Position numbers and translations under genes: made by a program. Shown piece by piece: positions 53,396-61,365 of a stretch of 64,000 bases of DNA. The notes beneath the pieces are model-generated. The model did no database searches. It worked only from the letters and a program-made list of their open reading frames with translations, and was not told where the DNA came from. Every line of letters begins with the position of its first letter. Position 1 is the first letter of the stretch. Origin of the DNA: Actinomycetota bacterium (GTDB taxonomy: Bacteria; Actinomycetota; Nitriliruptoria; Nitriliruptorales; Nitriliruptoraceae); assembly GCA_019347575.1 (NCBI GenBank), contig JAHWKY010000002.1, positions 152,317-216,316 on the forward strand, read 5' to 3'.

Positions 53396-55309
53396 TCAGG
53401 CTTGGCCACCTGCGGCGAGGTCGGCAGCCGTCTCGACGTCCCCCTCGATGACCTGCAGGTGCGGCTGGCTGAACTGGATGCGGTGCAGTTCGGCGTACAG
53501 CCCGCCTGCCTCGATGAGTTCGCCGTGGGTGCCGCGCTCGACGACCTCGCCGCGATCGAGCACGAGCAGCTGATCGGCGTTGACGACGGTGGAGAGCCGG
53601 TGCGCGATCACGATCGACGAGCGTCCGGCGAGGGCTTCGCCGAGGGCCTGCTGGATCAGCCGCTCGGACTCCGAGTCGAGGTGCGCGGTGGCCTCGTCGA
53701 GGACGGCGATCGCGGGGTCCTGCAACAGCAGGCGGGCGATGGCCAGTCGCTGCTTCTCACCCCCGCTGAAGCGGTAGCCGCGCTCACCGACGAGCGTGTC
53801 GTACCCATCGGGGAGCGAGGCGATGAGGTCGTGGATGCGTGCCGCCTTCGCTGCCTCGATCAGGTCGCGCTCGCTGGCATCGGGGTTGGCGTACAGCAGG
53901 TTGTCGCGCACGGTGTCGTGGAACAGGTGGGTGTCCTGGACCACCATGCCGACCGCCTTGCCGAGATCGTCGAGCGACAGCTCGCGCACGTCGTGGCCGT
54001 CGACACGGACCGCGCCCTCGACCACGTCGTAGAGGCGGGGCACCAGCATGGTGACCGTGGTCTTGCCGGCGCCGGAAGGACCGACGAGGGCCACGGTCTC
54101 GCCCCGGTCGACGGTGAAGGACACGTCGCGGAGGACCCAGTCGGACTCACGGTCCGACTCCTCGACCGGCAGCTCGCCCCGCAGCGATGGCAGGGTCACG
54201 TCGACCGCGCGCGGGTAGCGGAACCAGACGCGGTCGAACTCGACATGACCGCGGGGTCGTTCCAGGCGGACGGGCGCGGCGGGCTCAGCCACCGCCGGCT
54301 GGAAGTCGAGCACCTCGAACACGCGCTGGAACGACACGAGCGCCTTGGCCAGGTCGACACGCGCGTTGGCGAGCATCGTCAACGGGGCGTAGAGCTGGGT
54401 GAGGTAGGCGGCGAAGGCGACCAACGTGCCGATGGTCACCGTCTCGCTGATCACGAGGCGTCCACCCACCCAGTAGACGAGGCCGATGCCCACCGTCGCC
54501 ACGAGCGAGAACCCGACGTGGAAGATCCGGCTGGTCAACGCCGTGTCCACGCCGAGTTCACGGACACGTCCCGCACGCGCCCCGAAGGCCTCACGTTCGC
54601 GATCGGAACGGCCGAGCAGCTTGACGAGGAGCGCCCCGCCCACCTGGAATCGCTCGGTCATCTGCGTGCTCATGGCGGCGTTCGCGTCGGCGACGGCCGT
54701 TATCAATCGGTGCAGGCGTCCGCGCATACGGCGGGTGACGATGATGAACAGCGGGGCGATCGACAGCGACAGCAGGGTCAGGCGCCAGTCGAGCAAAAAC
54801 ATCGCCCCGAGCGTCACGACGACTCCGAGGATGGTGCTCGCCACGGACGCGATGGTCTCGGTGAAGACGCGGTAGCCGCCCTGCAGGTCCTCGGTGAGCC
54901 GGCTGGTCAGCGCGCCGGTCTGGGTGCGGGTGAAGAACGCGAACGGCAGCCGCTGGATGTGCTCGAACAGCGTCACTCGCAGGTCGTAGACCACCGCCTC
55001 GCCGAGCGTCGCCGACAGCCACCGCGCGACGACCCCGGTGGCCGCGGTCGCGACCGCGACGACGATGACGCCCAGCGACAGCACCGTGAGCAAGCCCAGG
55101 CGCCGGTCAGCGATCGCGGTGTCGATGATGGAGCGGTACAGCAGGGGCGGGATCGCGCCGAGCACGGCCGAGACGGCGACGACCGCGAACAGGCCCACGA
55201 ACCTGCGCCGGTGCGGTCGTGCGAACGTCCACACGCGTGCCGCGACGTCACGCGACAGACGCGCATCATCGTCCTGCGCAGGCTCTCCCCTCGCACGCCA
55301 GGTGCTCAT
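53396..55309 (-). CDS. ABC exporter, fused permease and ATPase
   Basis: ~637 residues. Type IV exporter half-transporter: six transmembrane helices in the first ~330 residues (FVGLFAVVAVSAVLGAIPPL, VLSLGVIVVAVATAATGVVA and others) and a nucleotide-binding domain with Walker A VGPSGAGKTTV, Q-loop VVQDTHLFHDTV, signature FSGGEKQRLAIARLL, Walker B AVLDEATAHLD and switch IAHRLSTV. It probably works as a homodimer, since no partner gene is present; the substrate is unknown (lipid or drug exporters look alike). ATG 55309 overlaps the upstream stop (TGATG). Confidence 0.9.
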   Translation of the reverse strand: MSTWRARGEPAQDDDARLSRDVAARVWTFARPHRRRFVGLFAVVAVSAVLGAIPPLLYRSIIDTAIADRRLGLLTVLSLGVIVVAVATAATGVVARWLSATLGEAVVYDLRVTLFEHIQRLPFAFFTRTQTGALTSRLTEDLQGGYRVFTETIASVASTILGVVVTLGAMFLLDWRLTLLSLSIAPLFIIVTRRMRGRLHRLITAVADANAAMSTQMTERFQVGGALLVKLLGRSDREREAFGARAGRVRELGVDTALTSRIFHVGFSLVATVGIGLVYWVGGRLVISETVTIGTLVAFAAYLTQLYAPLTMLANARVDLAKALVSFQRVFEVLDFQPAVAEPAAPVRLERPRGHVEFDRVWFRYPRAVDVTLPSLRGELPVEESDRESDWVLRDVSFTVDRGETVALVGPSGAGKTTVTMLVPRLYDVVEGAVRVDGHDVRELSLDDLGKAVGMVVQDTHLFHDTVRDNLLYANPDASERDLIEAAKAARIHDLIASLPDGYDTLVGERGYRFSGGEKQRLAIARLLLQDPAIAVLDEATAHLDSESERLIQQALGEALAGRSSIVIAHRLSTVVNADQLLVLDRGEVVERGTHGELIEAGGLYAELHRIQFSQPHLQVIEGDVETAADLAAGGQA

Positions 55310-56139
55310 CACAGGTCGCCGTAGTGGCGGATCTGGTCTCCTCCGCGGAGGCTGGCGGCACCGGTGGCGTCGTCCGCAGCGATGACGAGCTGGTCAGCTG
55401 TCCCGGCGTCGCCGGGGAACGCCGCCAACCCCACGCTGAGGACGAGGTCGTCAGGCAGCTCGCGCACCGCGGTGCGGAGACGCTCGGCGACGACCTCGGC
55501 GCCGTGGCCGGCGGTCTCGGGCAGGATCGCCGCGAAGCGAGCCAGCCCCGTCCTCGCGGCGATGTCGGTGGGCCGGATGCTCGCCTCGAGTTGTGCGGCA
55601 ACGGCCCGTGCCTCCGCCGTGGTCAGGGACTCCCGTCCCTCGACGCTCGCCACGAGCAACGTGAGCGTGCGGGCGTGCCGCCGTGATCGGGCGACCTCGT
55701 TCTCCAGGCGCTGACGGAACTCGCGCACCGCGTACAGGCCGGTGTCGGCGTCCCGTAGCGACAGCTCCTCGACCAGTTCGCGTTGCTCGTTGACGCGTGC
55801 CACGGCCCCTGCGAGCGATCGCGCCAGCGCGCCGACCTCGTCGGGTCGGTCGAGCACGTCGGGCGGCATCGCGTCCGGATCGGCGTGGGCGAGGACCGAG
55901 CGCAGACGGGCCAGGGGTCGCGCCACACCGCGGTACAGCGCGACCGCCCCGACGACGACCACGAGCAGACAGCTCGCGGTCGCGACCAGCACGAGCAGGG
56001 AGGCCGTGCGGTCATCGGCGCCCGCCGTCACGAGCGCGACCGCCGCTCCGACGACGACCGCAGCCAGCGGGGCGCTCGCCACGACCGCGACGGTCGTGAT
56101 GCGCCCGGACAGGCCGCGCAGGTCGCTGCCCTGGTCCAC
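55309..56139 (-). CDS. Membrane protein with HAMP and degenerate GGDEF domain
   Basis: 276 residues. Two N-terminal helices (TTVAVVASAPLAAVVVGAAV; SLLVLVATASCLLVVVVGAV), a HAMP-like linker (VARPLARLRSVLAHADPDA; DEVGALARSLAGAVARV) and a GGDEF-fold domain recognised by LRDADTGLYAVREFRQRLEN. The signature site reads TGLARFAAILPET instead of RxGGDEFAVLLP, so diguanylate cyclase activity is very unlikely; it may bind a nucleotide or act as a scaffold. GTG 56139 starts two bases after the PPR-like gene stop, and the end overlaps the ABC gene, so the three are one unit. Confidence 0.75.
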   Translation of the reverse strand: MDQGSDLRGLSGRITTVAVVASAPLAAVVVGAAVALVTAGADDRTASLLVLVATASCLLVVVVGAVALYRGVARPLARLRSVLAHADPDAMPPDVLDRPDEVGALARSLAGAVARVNEQRELVEELSLRDADTGLYAVREFRQRLENEVARSRRHARTLTLLVASVEGRESLTTAEARAVAAQLEASIRPTDIAARTGLARFAAILPETAGHGAEVVAERLRTAVRELPDDLVLSVGLAAFPGDAGTADQLVIAADDATGAASLRGGDQIRHYGDL

Positions 56140-56141
56140 GT

Positions 56142-57836
56142 TCAGCTCTCGCCACCTCCCCGTGTGGACGCGGTGTCGGGGGCTGCGACCCCGTCGGCCG
56201 ACCCACCCGACGGATCCGACTCCGCAGCGCCAGGATCGGATACCGGATCCGGTGCGACGTCGGGCGCTGGTGGCGCGACCTCGCCGGCTCCCTCGGGGAG
56301 CCGCCTCGCGGTCTCGCCGCGCGCCCACGCCACCGCCTTCTGGTGGCGATCGTCGGGGGTGATGCCGGCGGCGACCATACGGTCGTAGAGGGACTGGGTC
56401 TCGTCGGCCTTGCCCTTCTGTGCGAACGCCCACATGAGCTCGCGGTAGGTGGGCTCGTCGATCGACACCCCGGCGGTCGCCAGGCGCTCGAGCACCTCCT
56501 TGGCGTCGTCGAGGCGCTTCGCCGCGGCGAGGCCGTTGACGATCGCCGACGACTGCGCCGCTGGGGGGTCGATGCGACGGGCCAGGAGCCGATCGACCAG
56601 CGCGACCGCATCATCGTGGCGCTTCGCGCGAGCCAGTGCGCCCAGCAGCGCGACGTAGTCGCCTGCGTGCGTCGGCTCGGAGTTCGTGGGCAGCCGATCG
56701 AGGAGCGCGATGGCATCGTCCAGGCGCCGCTGCTTGACGAGCCCGTCGACAACCTCGCGCACCTGGCGCCGGTCCGGTGGGACGTGCGCCTGACGGGCCG
56801 TGTCGAGGACCCGGATGGCGTCGTCCACGCGATCGGCCCGCACGAACCCGCTGATGATGCTCGACACCTTCGCCGGGTGGGGCTGGATGCCCAGCAGCAG
56901 CATCCAGTCGAACGCGCCCCACGCCCGGTCGAGCTGGCCGGCCGAGACCGACAGGTCGAGGAGACGCTCGAGGTTGGCGACCGTGGGCACGCCTCCGCCG
57001 TCCGCCAGATCCTCGGCGAGCCTCCACGCACCGTCGGTGTCGCCGACCTGTAGGCGTGCCTGCAGGAGCGCGTTGTGGTGGAGGCTGTTGGGATGGACCC
57101 CTGCCTGGCGTAGCCGGTCGTAGCTCGCCTGTGCGTCCTTGACCCGGCCGCTCCCGGCGTAGCTGAGCAGCAACTCGGTCTCGACGTGCGGATCGAAGTC
57201 GACTCCGGCCTTCTCGGAGAGGTCGAGCAGCTCCCGTGCACGGTCGGGGTGGCCCGACCGCGCCATCATGGTCACGAGGTCGCTGACTCGGGCTGGGTTC
57301 GGTGGCGCCCCGACGTCGATCATCGTCTGCACCAGCGAGATGGAGTCGTTGATGGCGCGACGCTGGATGCAGTCCTCGAGCAGGGCGTTGTACTCCGACG
57401 GGTGCGCCGCCGTCCCCTCGTGGGCCAGCCAGCGGACGAGCACCCGCGCCCTGTCGTAGCGACGTGCCGACAACGCGAGTCCGAGCAGATCCGAGATCGC
57501 TCGTTCGCTGGGGCGGGTGCGACTCTCGAGCAGCACGTCGAGCGCTTCGAGCGCATCCCGGGTGCGCCCGGAGCGGGCGTACCCGAGCGCGATCTGGGCG
57601 AACGCATCGGTATCGGGCTCGAAGCCCTCAGCACGCATCTGTTCGAGGACCTGCTGCGCGCCGGTGAGGTCGCGTGACTTGGTGTACACGCCGAGCAGGA
57701 GCTGGTAGTGCTCCGCGTCGGGCTCGACGCCGGAGTCGCGCATGCGATCGAACACGGCCTGCGACATCCGCGGATCGCCGGCGCCGACGTAGCGGCGCAG
57801 CGCCTCGGTGTAGCGGGCCTCATCGGTGGTGGTCAC
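56142..57836 (-). CDS. Pentatricopeptide-repeat-like (PPR) protein, 14 repeats
   Basis: 564 residues. After ~5 residues it consists of fourteen consecutive 35-residue helical repeats (two adjacent ones are 36 and 34), then a ~60-residue Pro/Ala/Asp-rich tail. Repeats read like AVFDRMRDSGVEPD, QQVLEQMRAEGFEPD, ASYDRLRQAGVHPN and SLYDRMVAAGITPD, each preceded by a helix such as HYQLLLGVYTKSRDL or TYRELMWAFAQKGKAD. The 35-residue period and the G-x-x-PD ends are the PPR hallmark, as opposed to 34-residue TPRs. No signal peptide or membrane segment, so it is cytoplasmic. PPR proteins bind RNA in organelles; a bacterial function is unknown. GTG 57836 is chosen, GTG 57863 possible. First gene of the operon with the GGDEF-like, ABC, SDR and ThyX genes. 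Confidence 0.85.
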   Translation of the reverse strand: MTTTDEARYTEALRRYVGAGDPRMSQAVFDRMRDSGVEPDAEHYQLLLGVYTKSRDLTGAQQVLEQMRAEGFEPDTDAFAQIALGYARSGRTRDALEALDVLLESRTRPSERAISDLLGLALSARRYDRARVLVRWLAHEGTAAHPSEYNALLEDCIQRRAINDSISLVQTMIDVGAPPNPARVSDLVTMMARSGHPDRARELLDLSEKAGVDFDPHVETELLLSYAGSGRVKDAQASYDRLRQAGVHPNSLHHNALLQARLQVGDTDGAWRLAEDLADGGGVPTVANLERLLDLSVSAGQLDRAWGAFDWMLLLGIQPHPAKVSSIISGFVRADRVDDAIRVLDTARQAHVPPDRRQVREVVDGLVKQRRLDDAIALLDRLPTNSEPTHAGDYVALLGALARAKRHDDAVALVDRLLARRIDPPAAQSSAIVNGLAAAKRLDDAKEVLERLATAGVSIDEPTYRELMWAFAQKGKADETQSLYDRMVAAGITPDDRHQKAVAWARGETARRLPEGAGEVAPPAPDVAPDPVSDPGAAESDPSGGSADGVAAPDTASTRGGGES

Positions 57837-57925
57837 GGGTGGCCCCAGTGGGTGGACGGACACACGGAAGCTACCGTGCCACCCGACCTCCCCGTGGGCG
57901 CCCGCCAGCGACCTGTCGACGCTTA

Positions 57926-58693
57926 CTACAGCCCGAGCAGTGCTTCGAGGCCGACCGTGAGGCCAGGCCGGTCCCGGACGCGGCGCACGGCCAGCAGCAC
58001 ACCGGGCATGAACGACGTTCGGTCGGTGCTGTCGTGCCGGATGCTCAGCGTCTGCCCCTCGCCACCGAACAGCACCTCCTGATGTGCCACCAGGCCCGGG
58101 AGCCGCACGCTGTGGACGCGGATGCCGTGGCGTTCCCCTCCCCGCGCACCCGGGAGCACCTCGCCCATGACCGTCGCCGGTGCCTGCTCCCGCGCGTCCG
58201 CGATCAGGTCCGCGGTCCGCACGGCGGTCCCTGAGGGCGCGTCGGCCTTGCGGTCGTGGTGGAGCTCGATGATCTCGACGTGCGGCAGATGAGGTGCGGC
58301 GAGGCGTGCGAAGTGCATCATCAGCACCGCGCCGATCGCGAAGTTGGGGGCGATGAAGGCGTTGGCCGTGCCCTGCGACGCCAGATCGGCGATGCGGTCG
58401 AGGCCATCCTCGGGTAGGCCCGTGGTGCCGACCACGACGTGGATGCCGTTCTGTAGGCACCACACGACGTTGTCGAGCACCGCGTCGGGGTGGGTGAAAT
58501 CGACGGCGATCTCGACCCCGGCACCGGTGAGCGACGCCCGGTCGGAGGTGACGACCACGCCGTGCAGCGTCTCGCCCGCTCCCCCGGGGTCGAGCGCCGC
58601 GACCAGGTCGAGATCGGTCGCATCCGCGATGGCGGCGCAGACCGTGCGCCCCATCCGACCCGCAGCTCCGAGGACACCGACCCGCAGCGCCAC
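57926..58693 (-). CDS. dapB: 4-hydroxy-tetrahydrodipicolinate reductase DapB
   Basis: 255 residues, normal length. Reduces the DapA product using NAD(P)H. Rossmann motif VGVLGAAGRMGRTVC at the start, VDFTHPDAVLDN, VVGTTGLPEDGL, and the catalytic/substrate block IIELHHDRKADAPSGTA with His-His and Lys. GTG 58693 places four residues before the nucleotide fold; longer frames upstream are not coding. Separated by 89 bases from the PPR-like gene downstream and divergent from the ligase gene at 58757. Confidence 0.95.
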   Translation of the reverse strand: MALRVGVLGAAGRMGRTVCAAIADATDLDLVAALDPGGAGETLHGVVVTSDRASLTGAGVEIAVDFTHPDAVLDNVVWCLQNGIHVVVGTTGLPEDGLDRIADLASQGTANAFIAPNFAIGAVLMMHFARLAAPHLPHVEIIELHHDRKADAPSGTAVRTADLIADAREQAPATVMGEVLPGARGGERHGIRVHSVRLPGLVAHQEVLFGGEGQTLSIRHDSTDRTSFMPGVLLAVRRVRDRPGLTVGLEALLGL

Positions 58694-58756
58694 ATCCCGC
58701 CTCTCCCTCGACGCAATCACGCTACCCGGAAGGGCCGGCGTCGTAGGCTCCCGTCG

Positions 58757-60064
58757 GTGGACGACGTTCTGCACGATGACGACGATGTACGGGCGTGGCT
58801 GGCCGCGCACGTGTACGCGCCCCGTCCGTCGAACCCGGTCGTGGGTCAGGTCGGCCTCGAGCTCGAGCTGTTCCCCTTCTGGCTCGCGCAGGGTCGACGT
58901 CCCGCGGCCCGTCTCGCGCTCGTCGAGATCGTCGCGATCGTCGACGACATCCACGGGATCGAGCGCAGCCCCGGGGCCACCGACGCGCGTCCGGCGTGGT
59001 TCCTCGACGGGACCCTCGTCACGGAGGAACCGGGGGCGCAGCTCGAGCTCGCGGGGCCACCGCAGCCCGACTGCGCGACCGCGATCGATGACCTCGAGGG
59101 CGTCCTCGCCAAGGTCTGGGCGGGGTTCGGGGCGGCGGGAGCGGGCCTGGCCGCGGCCGGACTCGACTGTTGGAGCCGGCCCGAGCAGGTACCGGTCCAG
59201 CTCGAGGTCCCCCGCTACGAGGCGATGACCACGTACTTCGGCCGGCGCGGCGGCGAGTACGGCCACCTGTTGATGTGCGCGTCGGCATCGATCCAGGTGA
59301 ACCTCGACCTCGGTCCGCCCGACCACGCTCGTCGACGCTGGCTGCTGGCGAACCTCGTCGCCCCCGTGCTGACCGCGGCGTTCGCGGCGAGTCCCCGCCC
59401 CGGCGCCGTGAACGGTCGGGCGATGGGTTGGCGCAAGCTGGATCCCACGCGCACCGGCGTGCCGCCCCCGCTGGTCGCCGGGAACGACGACCCCCTCGAG
59501 CACGCCGTGGCCGACGCGCTCCGTGCCGACGTCATGCTGCTCGAACGCGACGGCCGGTACCTCGCGGGTGAGCCCGGGTGGAGGTTCGGGCGATGGGTCG
59601 CCGAGGGCCATCCCCGCTACGGCCACCCGCGCGCCTCCGACCTCTCGCTGCACCTGACGACGCTGTTCCCCGAGGCCCGCCTGCGTGGTTACGTCGAGAT
59701 CCGCGGGGTGGACGCGCTCCCCGGACGGTGGCTCCCCGCCGCCATCACGCTGGTCACGAGTCTCTTCTACGACGACCGGACCATGGAGGCGGCCCTCGAT
59801 CGGCTGCGACCCCACCGCGCGCGACTCCCCGAGTTGCTGCAGCGGGCCGCGACACGGGGTCTGGGCGACGAGGACCTGGGACCCCTCGCGCGAGCCGTGC
59901 TGGAGGCCGCGCTCGCGGGCGCGGAACGCCTCGCCATCCCCCAGGCCGGCCTCGCAGAGGAGTTCCTGGAGCGCTTCACGCGCCGGGGCCGGCATCCCTC
60001 AGACGAGCTGCGTGAGGCCCTCGCCGACGGGCCCGAGGCGGCGTGGCGGTGGGCCAGCGCGTGA
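58757..60064 (+). CDS. Glutamate-cysteine ligase family protein (EgtA-like)
   Basis: 435 residues. GCS2-type carboxylate-amine/thiol ligase: VGQVGLELELFPFW near the start with the acidic metal-binding residues, MCASASIQVNLDLGP, LFPEARLRGYVEIRGVDALP (nucleotide and metal site), and HPSDELREALADGP near the end. The reaction is ATP-dependent joining of glutamate to cysteine. In actinobacteria without glutathione this supplies gamma-glutamylcysteine to ergothioneine synthesis (EgtA); no egtB, egtC or egtD is visible in this window. GTG 58757 starts the protein; the frame upstream overlaps dapB antisense. Confidence 0.8.
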   Translation: MDDVLHDDDDVRAWLAAHVYAPRPSNPVVGQVGLELELFPFWLAQGRRPAARLALVEIVAIVDDIHGIERSPGATDARPAWFLDGTLVTEEPGAQLELAGPPQPDCATAIDDLEGVLAKVWAGFGAAGAGLAAAGLDCWSRPEQVPVQLEVPRYEAMTTYFGRRGGEYGHLLMCASASIQVNLDLGPPDHARRRWLLANLVAPVLTAAFAASPRPGAVNGRAMGWRKLDPTRTGVPPPLVAGNDDPLEHAVADALRADVMLLERDGRYLAGEPGWRFGRWVAEGHPRYGHPRASDLSLHLTTLFPEARLRGYVEIRGVDALPGRWLPAAITLVTSLFYDDRTMEAALDRLRPHRARLPELLQRAATRGLGDEDLGPLARAVLEAALAGAERLAIPQAGLAEEFLERFTRRGRHPSDELREALADGPEAAWRWASA

Positions 60065-60096
60065 CGGGTCTGTCCGCGAACCTCGCTCCGGGAGCC

Positions 60097-61362
60097 TCAG
60101 GCGACGTAGTCGGCGAAGCGGTCGGTCTCGTCGGCGGCGAACGGTCCCACCACGGACAGGCAGCGCGGGCGCGCCAGCAGGTCACGTGCGACCGCACGGA
60201 CCGCGTCGAGATCGATCTCGTCGGTCCGGCGGATGGCCTCGTCCACGGTGATCAGCTCAGCTCCGGTCGAGATCATCTTGCCGAGTCGGTTCATCCGCGA
60301 CCCGGTGTCCTCGAGACCGAGGACCATCCCTCCCTTGAGGCTGCCCTTGGCCCTCTCGACCTCCGCGACCGTCAGGTCGTCGATCACGCCGTCGAGGGTG
60401 TCGACGAGCACCTTGAGCGCCTCGTCGACCCGCCCCGGGGCGGTGCCGAGGTAGGCGCCCCAGGCCCCGCCGTCGGTGTGGGTCTGGGTGTAGCTGTAGG
60501 TCGCGTAGGCCAGACCGCGCTCCTCACGGATCTCCTGGAAGAGTCGGCTGCTCATACCTCCGCCGAGGGCCACGTTCAGGACACGCAACGCCCACCGACG
60601 GTCGTCGTCCTGCTCGAGGCCACGCCCGCCGAGCACGACGTGCGCCTGCTCGGTCGGACGGGTGCGGACCGTGACCGGTGAGGTGATGTAACGGTCGGGG
60701 CGCTGGCGGGTGGAGGCGCGCCCACCTGGGCGGCCCAGATCGCCGAGCATGCCCTCGGCCAGCGCGACCACCGCCTCGTGGTCGACGTTGCCAGCCGCCG
60801 CGACCACGAGGTTCTCGGGGCGGTAGTGCGTGAGGAAGTAGTCGTGGATCGTGTCCCGCGACATGCCCGTGATCGACTCGTGGGTCCCCAGCGTCTCGAG
60901 GGCCAGCGGGTGGTCGCCGAGCAGCGCGTGTGCGAAGTCGCTGTGTACGAGATCGTCGGGGGAGTCGAAGTGGATGTTGATCTCCTCGAGGACGACCTGC
61001 CGCTCGGCCTCGACGTCGTCGGCGGTGTTGGTCGCGTTCACCACCATGTCACCGAGGACGTCAGCAGCGACCGGGAGGTCGCGATCCAGGACACGCGCGT
61101 AGAAGCAGGTGTACTCCTTCGAGGTGAAGGCGTTGAGGTCGCCCCCGATGGCGTCGAGCTCCTCGGCGATCTGCCTCGCCGTGCGGCGCTCGGTGCCCTT
61201 GAAGAGCAGGTGCTCGAGGAAGTGACTGGCACCGGCTTCGTCCGGTCCCTCGTCACGCGACCCGATCGCGAACCAGAAGCCGAGCGCCACGGAGCGGACG
61301 CTCGGCATCGGTTCGGTCGCGACCCGGATGCCCGAGTCGAGTTCGGCGGTCAGGAAGTCCAC
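60097..61362 (-). CDS. M16 family zinc peptidase (processing-peptidase-like)
   Basis: 421 residues, the single-chain bacterial size. The inverted zinc motif HxxEH is in ASHFLEHLLFKGT (H47, E50, H51), with the downstream Glu in EYTCFYARVLDRDLPVAADV-like context, and the arginine/tyrosine active-site pair in LGGGMSSRLFQEIREERGLAY, YATYSY. Probably works as a homodimer on small peptides. It starts three bases after the pnp stop, the normal actinobacterial pnp-M16 order (called pepR in mycobacteria), and is followed by dapB in that order elsewhere. Confidence 0.92.
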   Translation of the reverse strand: MDFLTAELDSGIRVATEPMPSVRSVALGFWFAIGSRDEGPDEAGASHFLEHLLFKGTERRTARQIAEELDAIGGDLNAFTSKEYTCFYARVLDRDLPVAADVLGDMVVNATNTADDVEAERQVVLEEINIHFDSPDDLVHSDFAHALLGDHPLALETLGTHESITGMSRDTIHDYFLTHYRPENLVVAAAGNVDHEAVVALAEGMLGDLGRPGGRASTRQRPDRYITSPVTVRTRPTEQAHVVLGGRGLEQDDDRRWALRVLNVALGGGMSSRLFQEIREERGLAYATYSYTQTHTDGGAWGAYLGTAPGRVDEALKVLVDTLDGVIDDLTVAEVERAKGSLKGGMVLGLEDTGSRMNRLGKMISTGAELITVDEAIRRTDEIDLDAVRAVARDLLARPRCLSVVGPFAADETDRFADYVA

Positions 61363-61365
61363 GCG

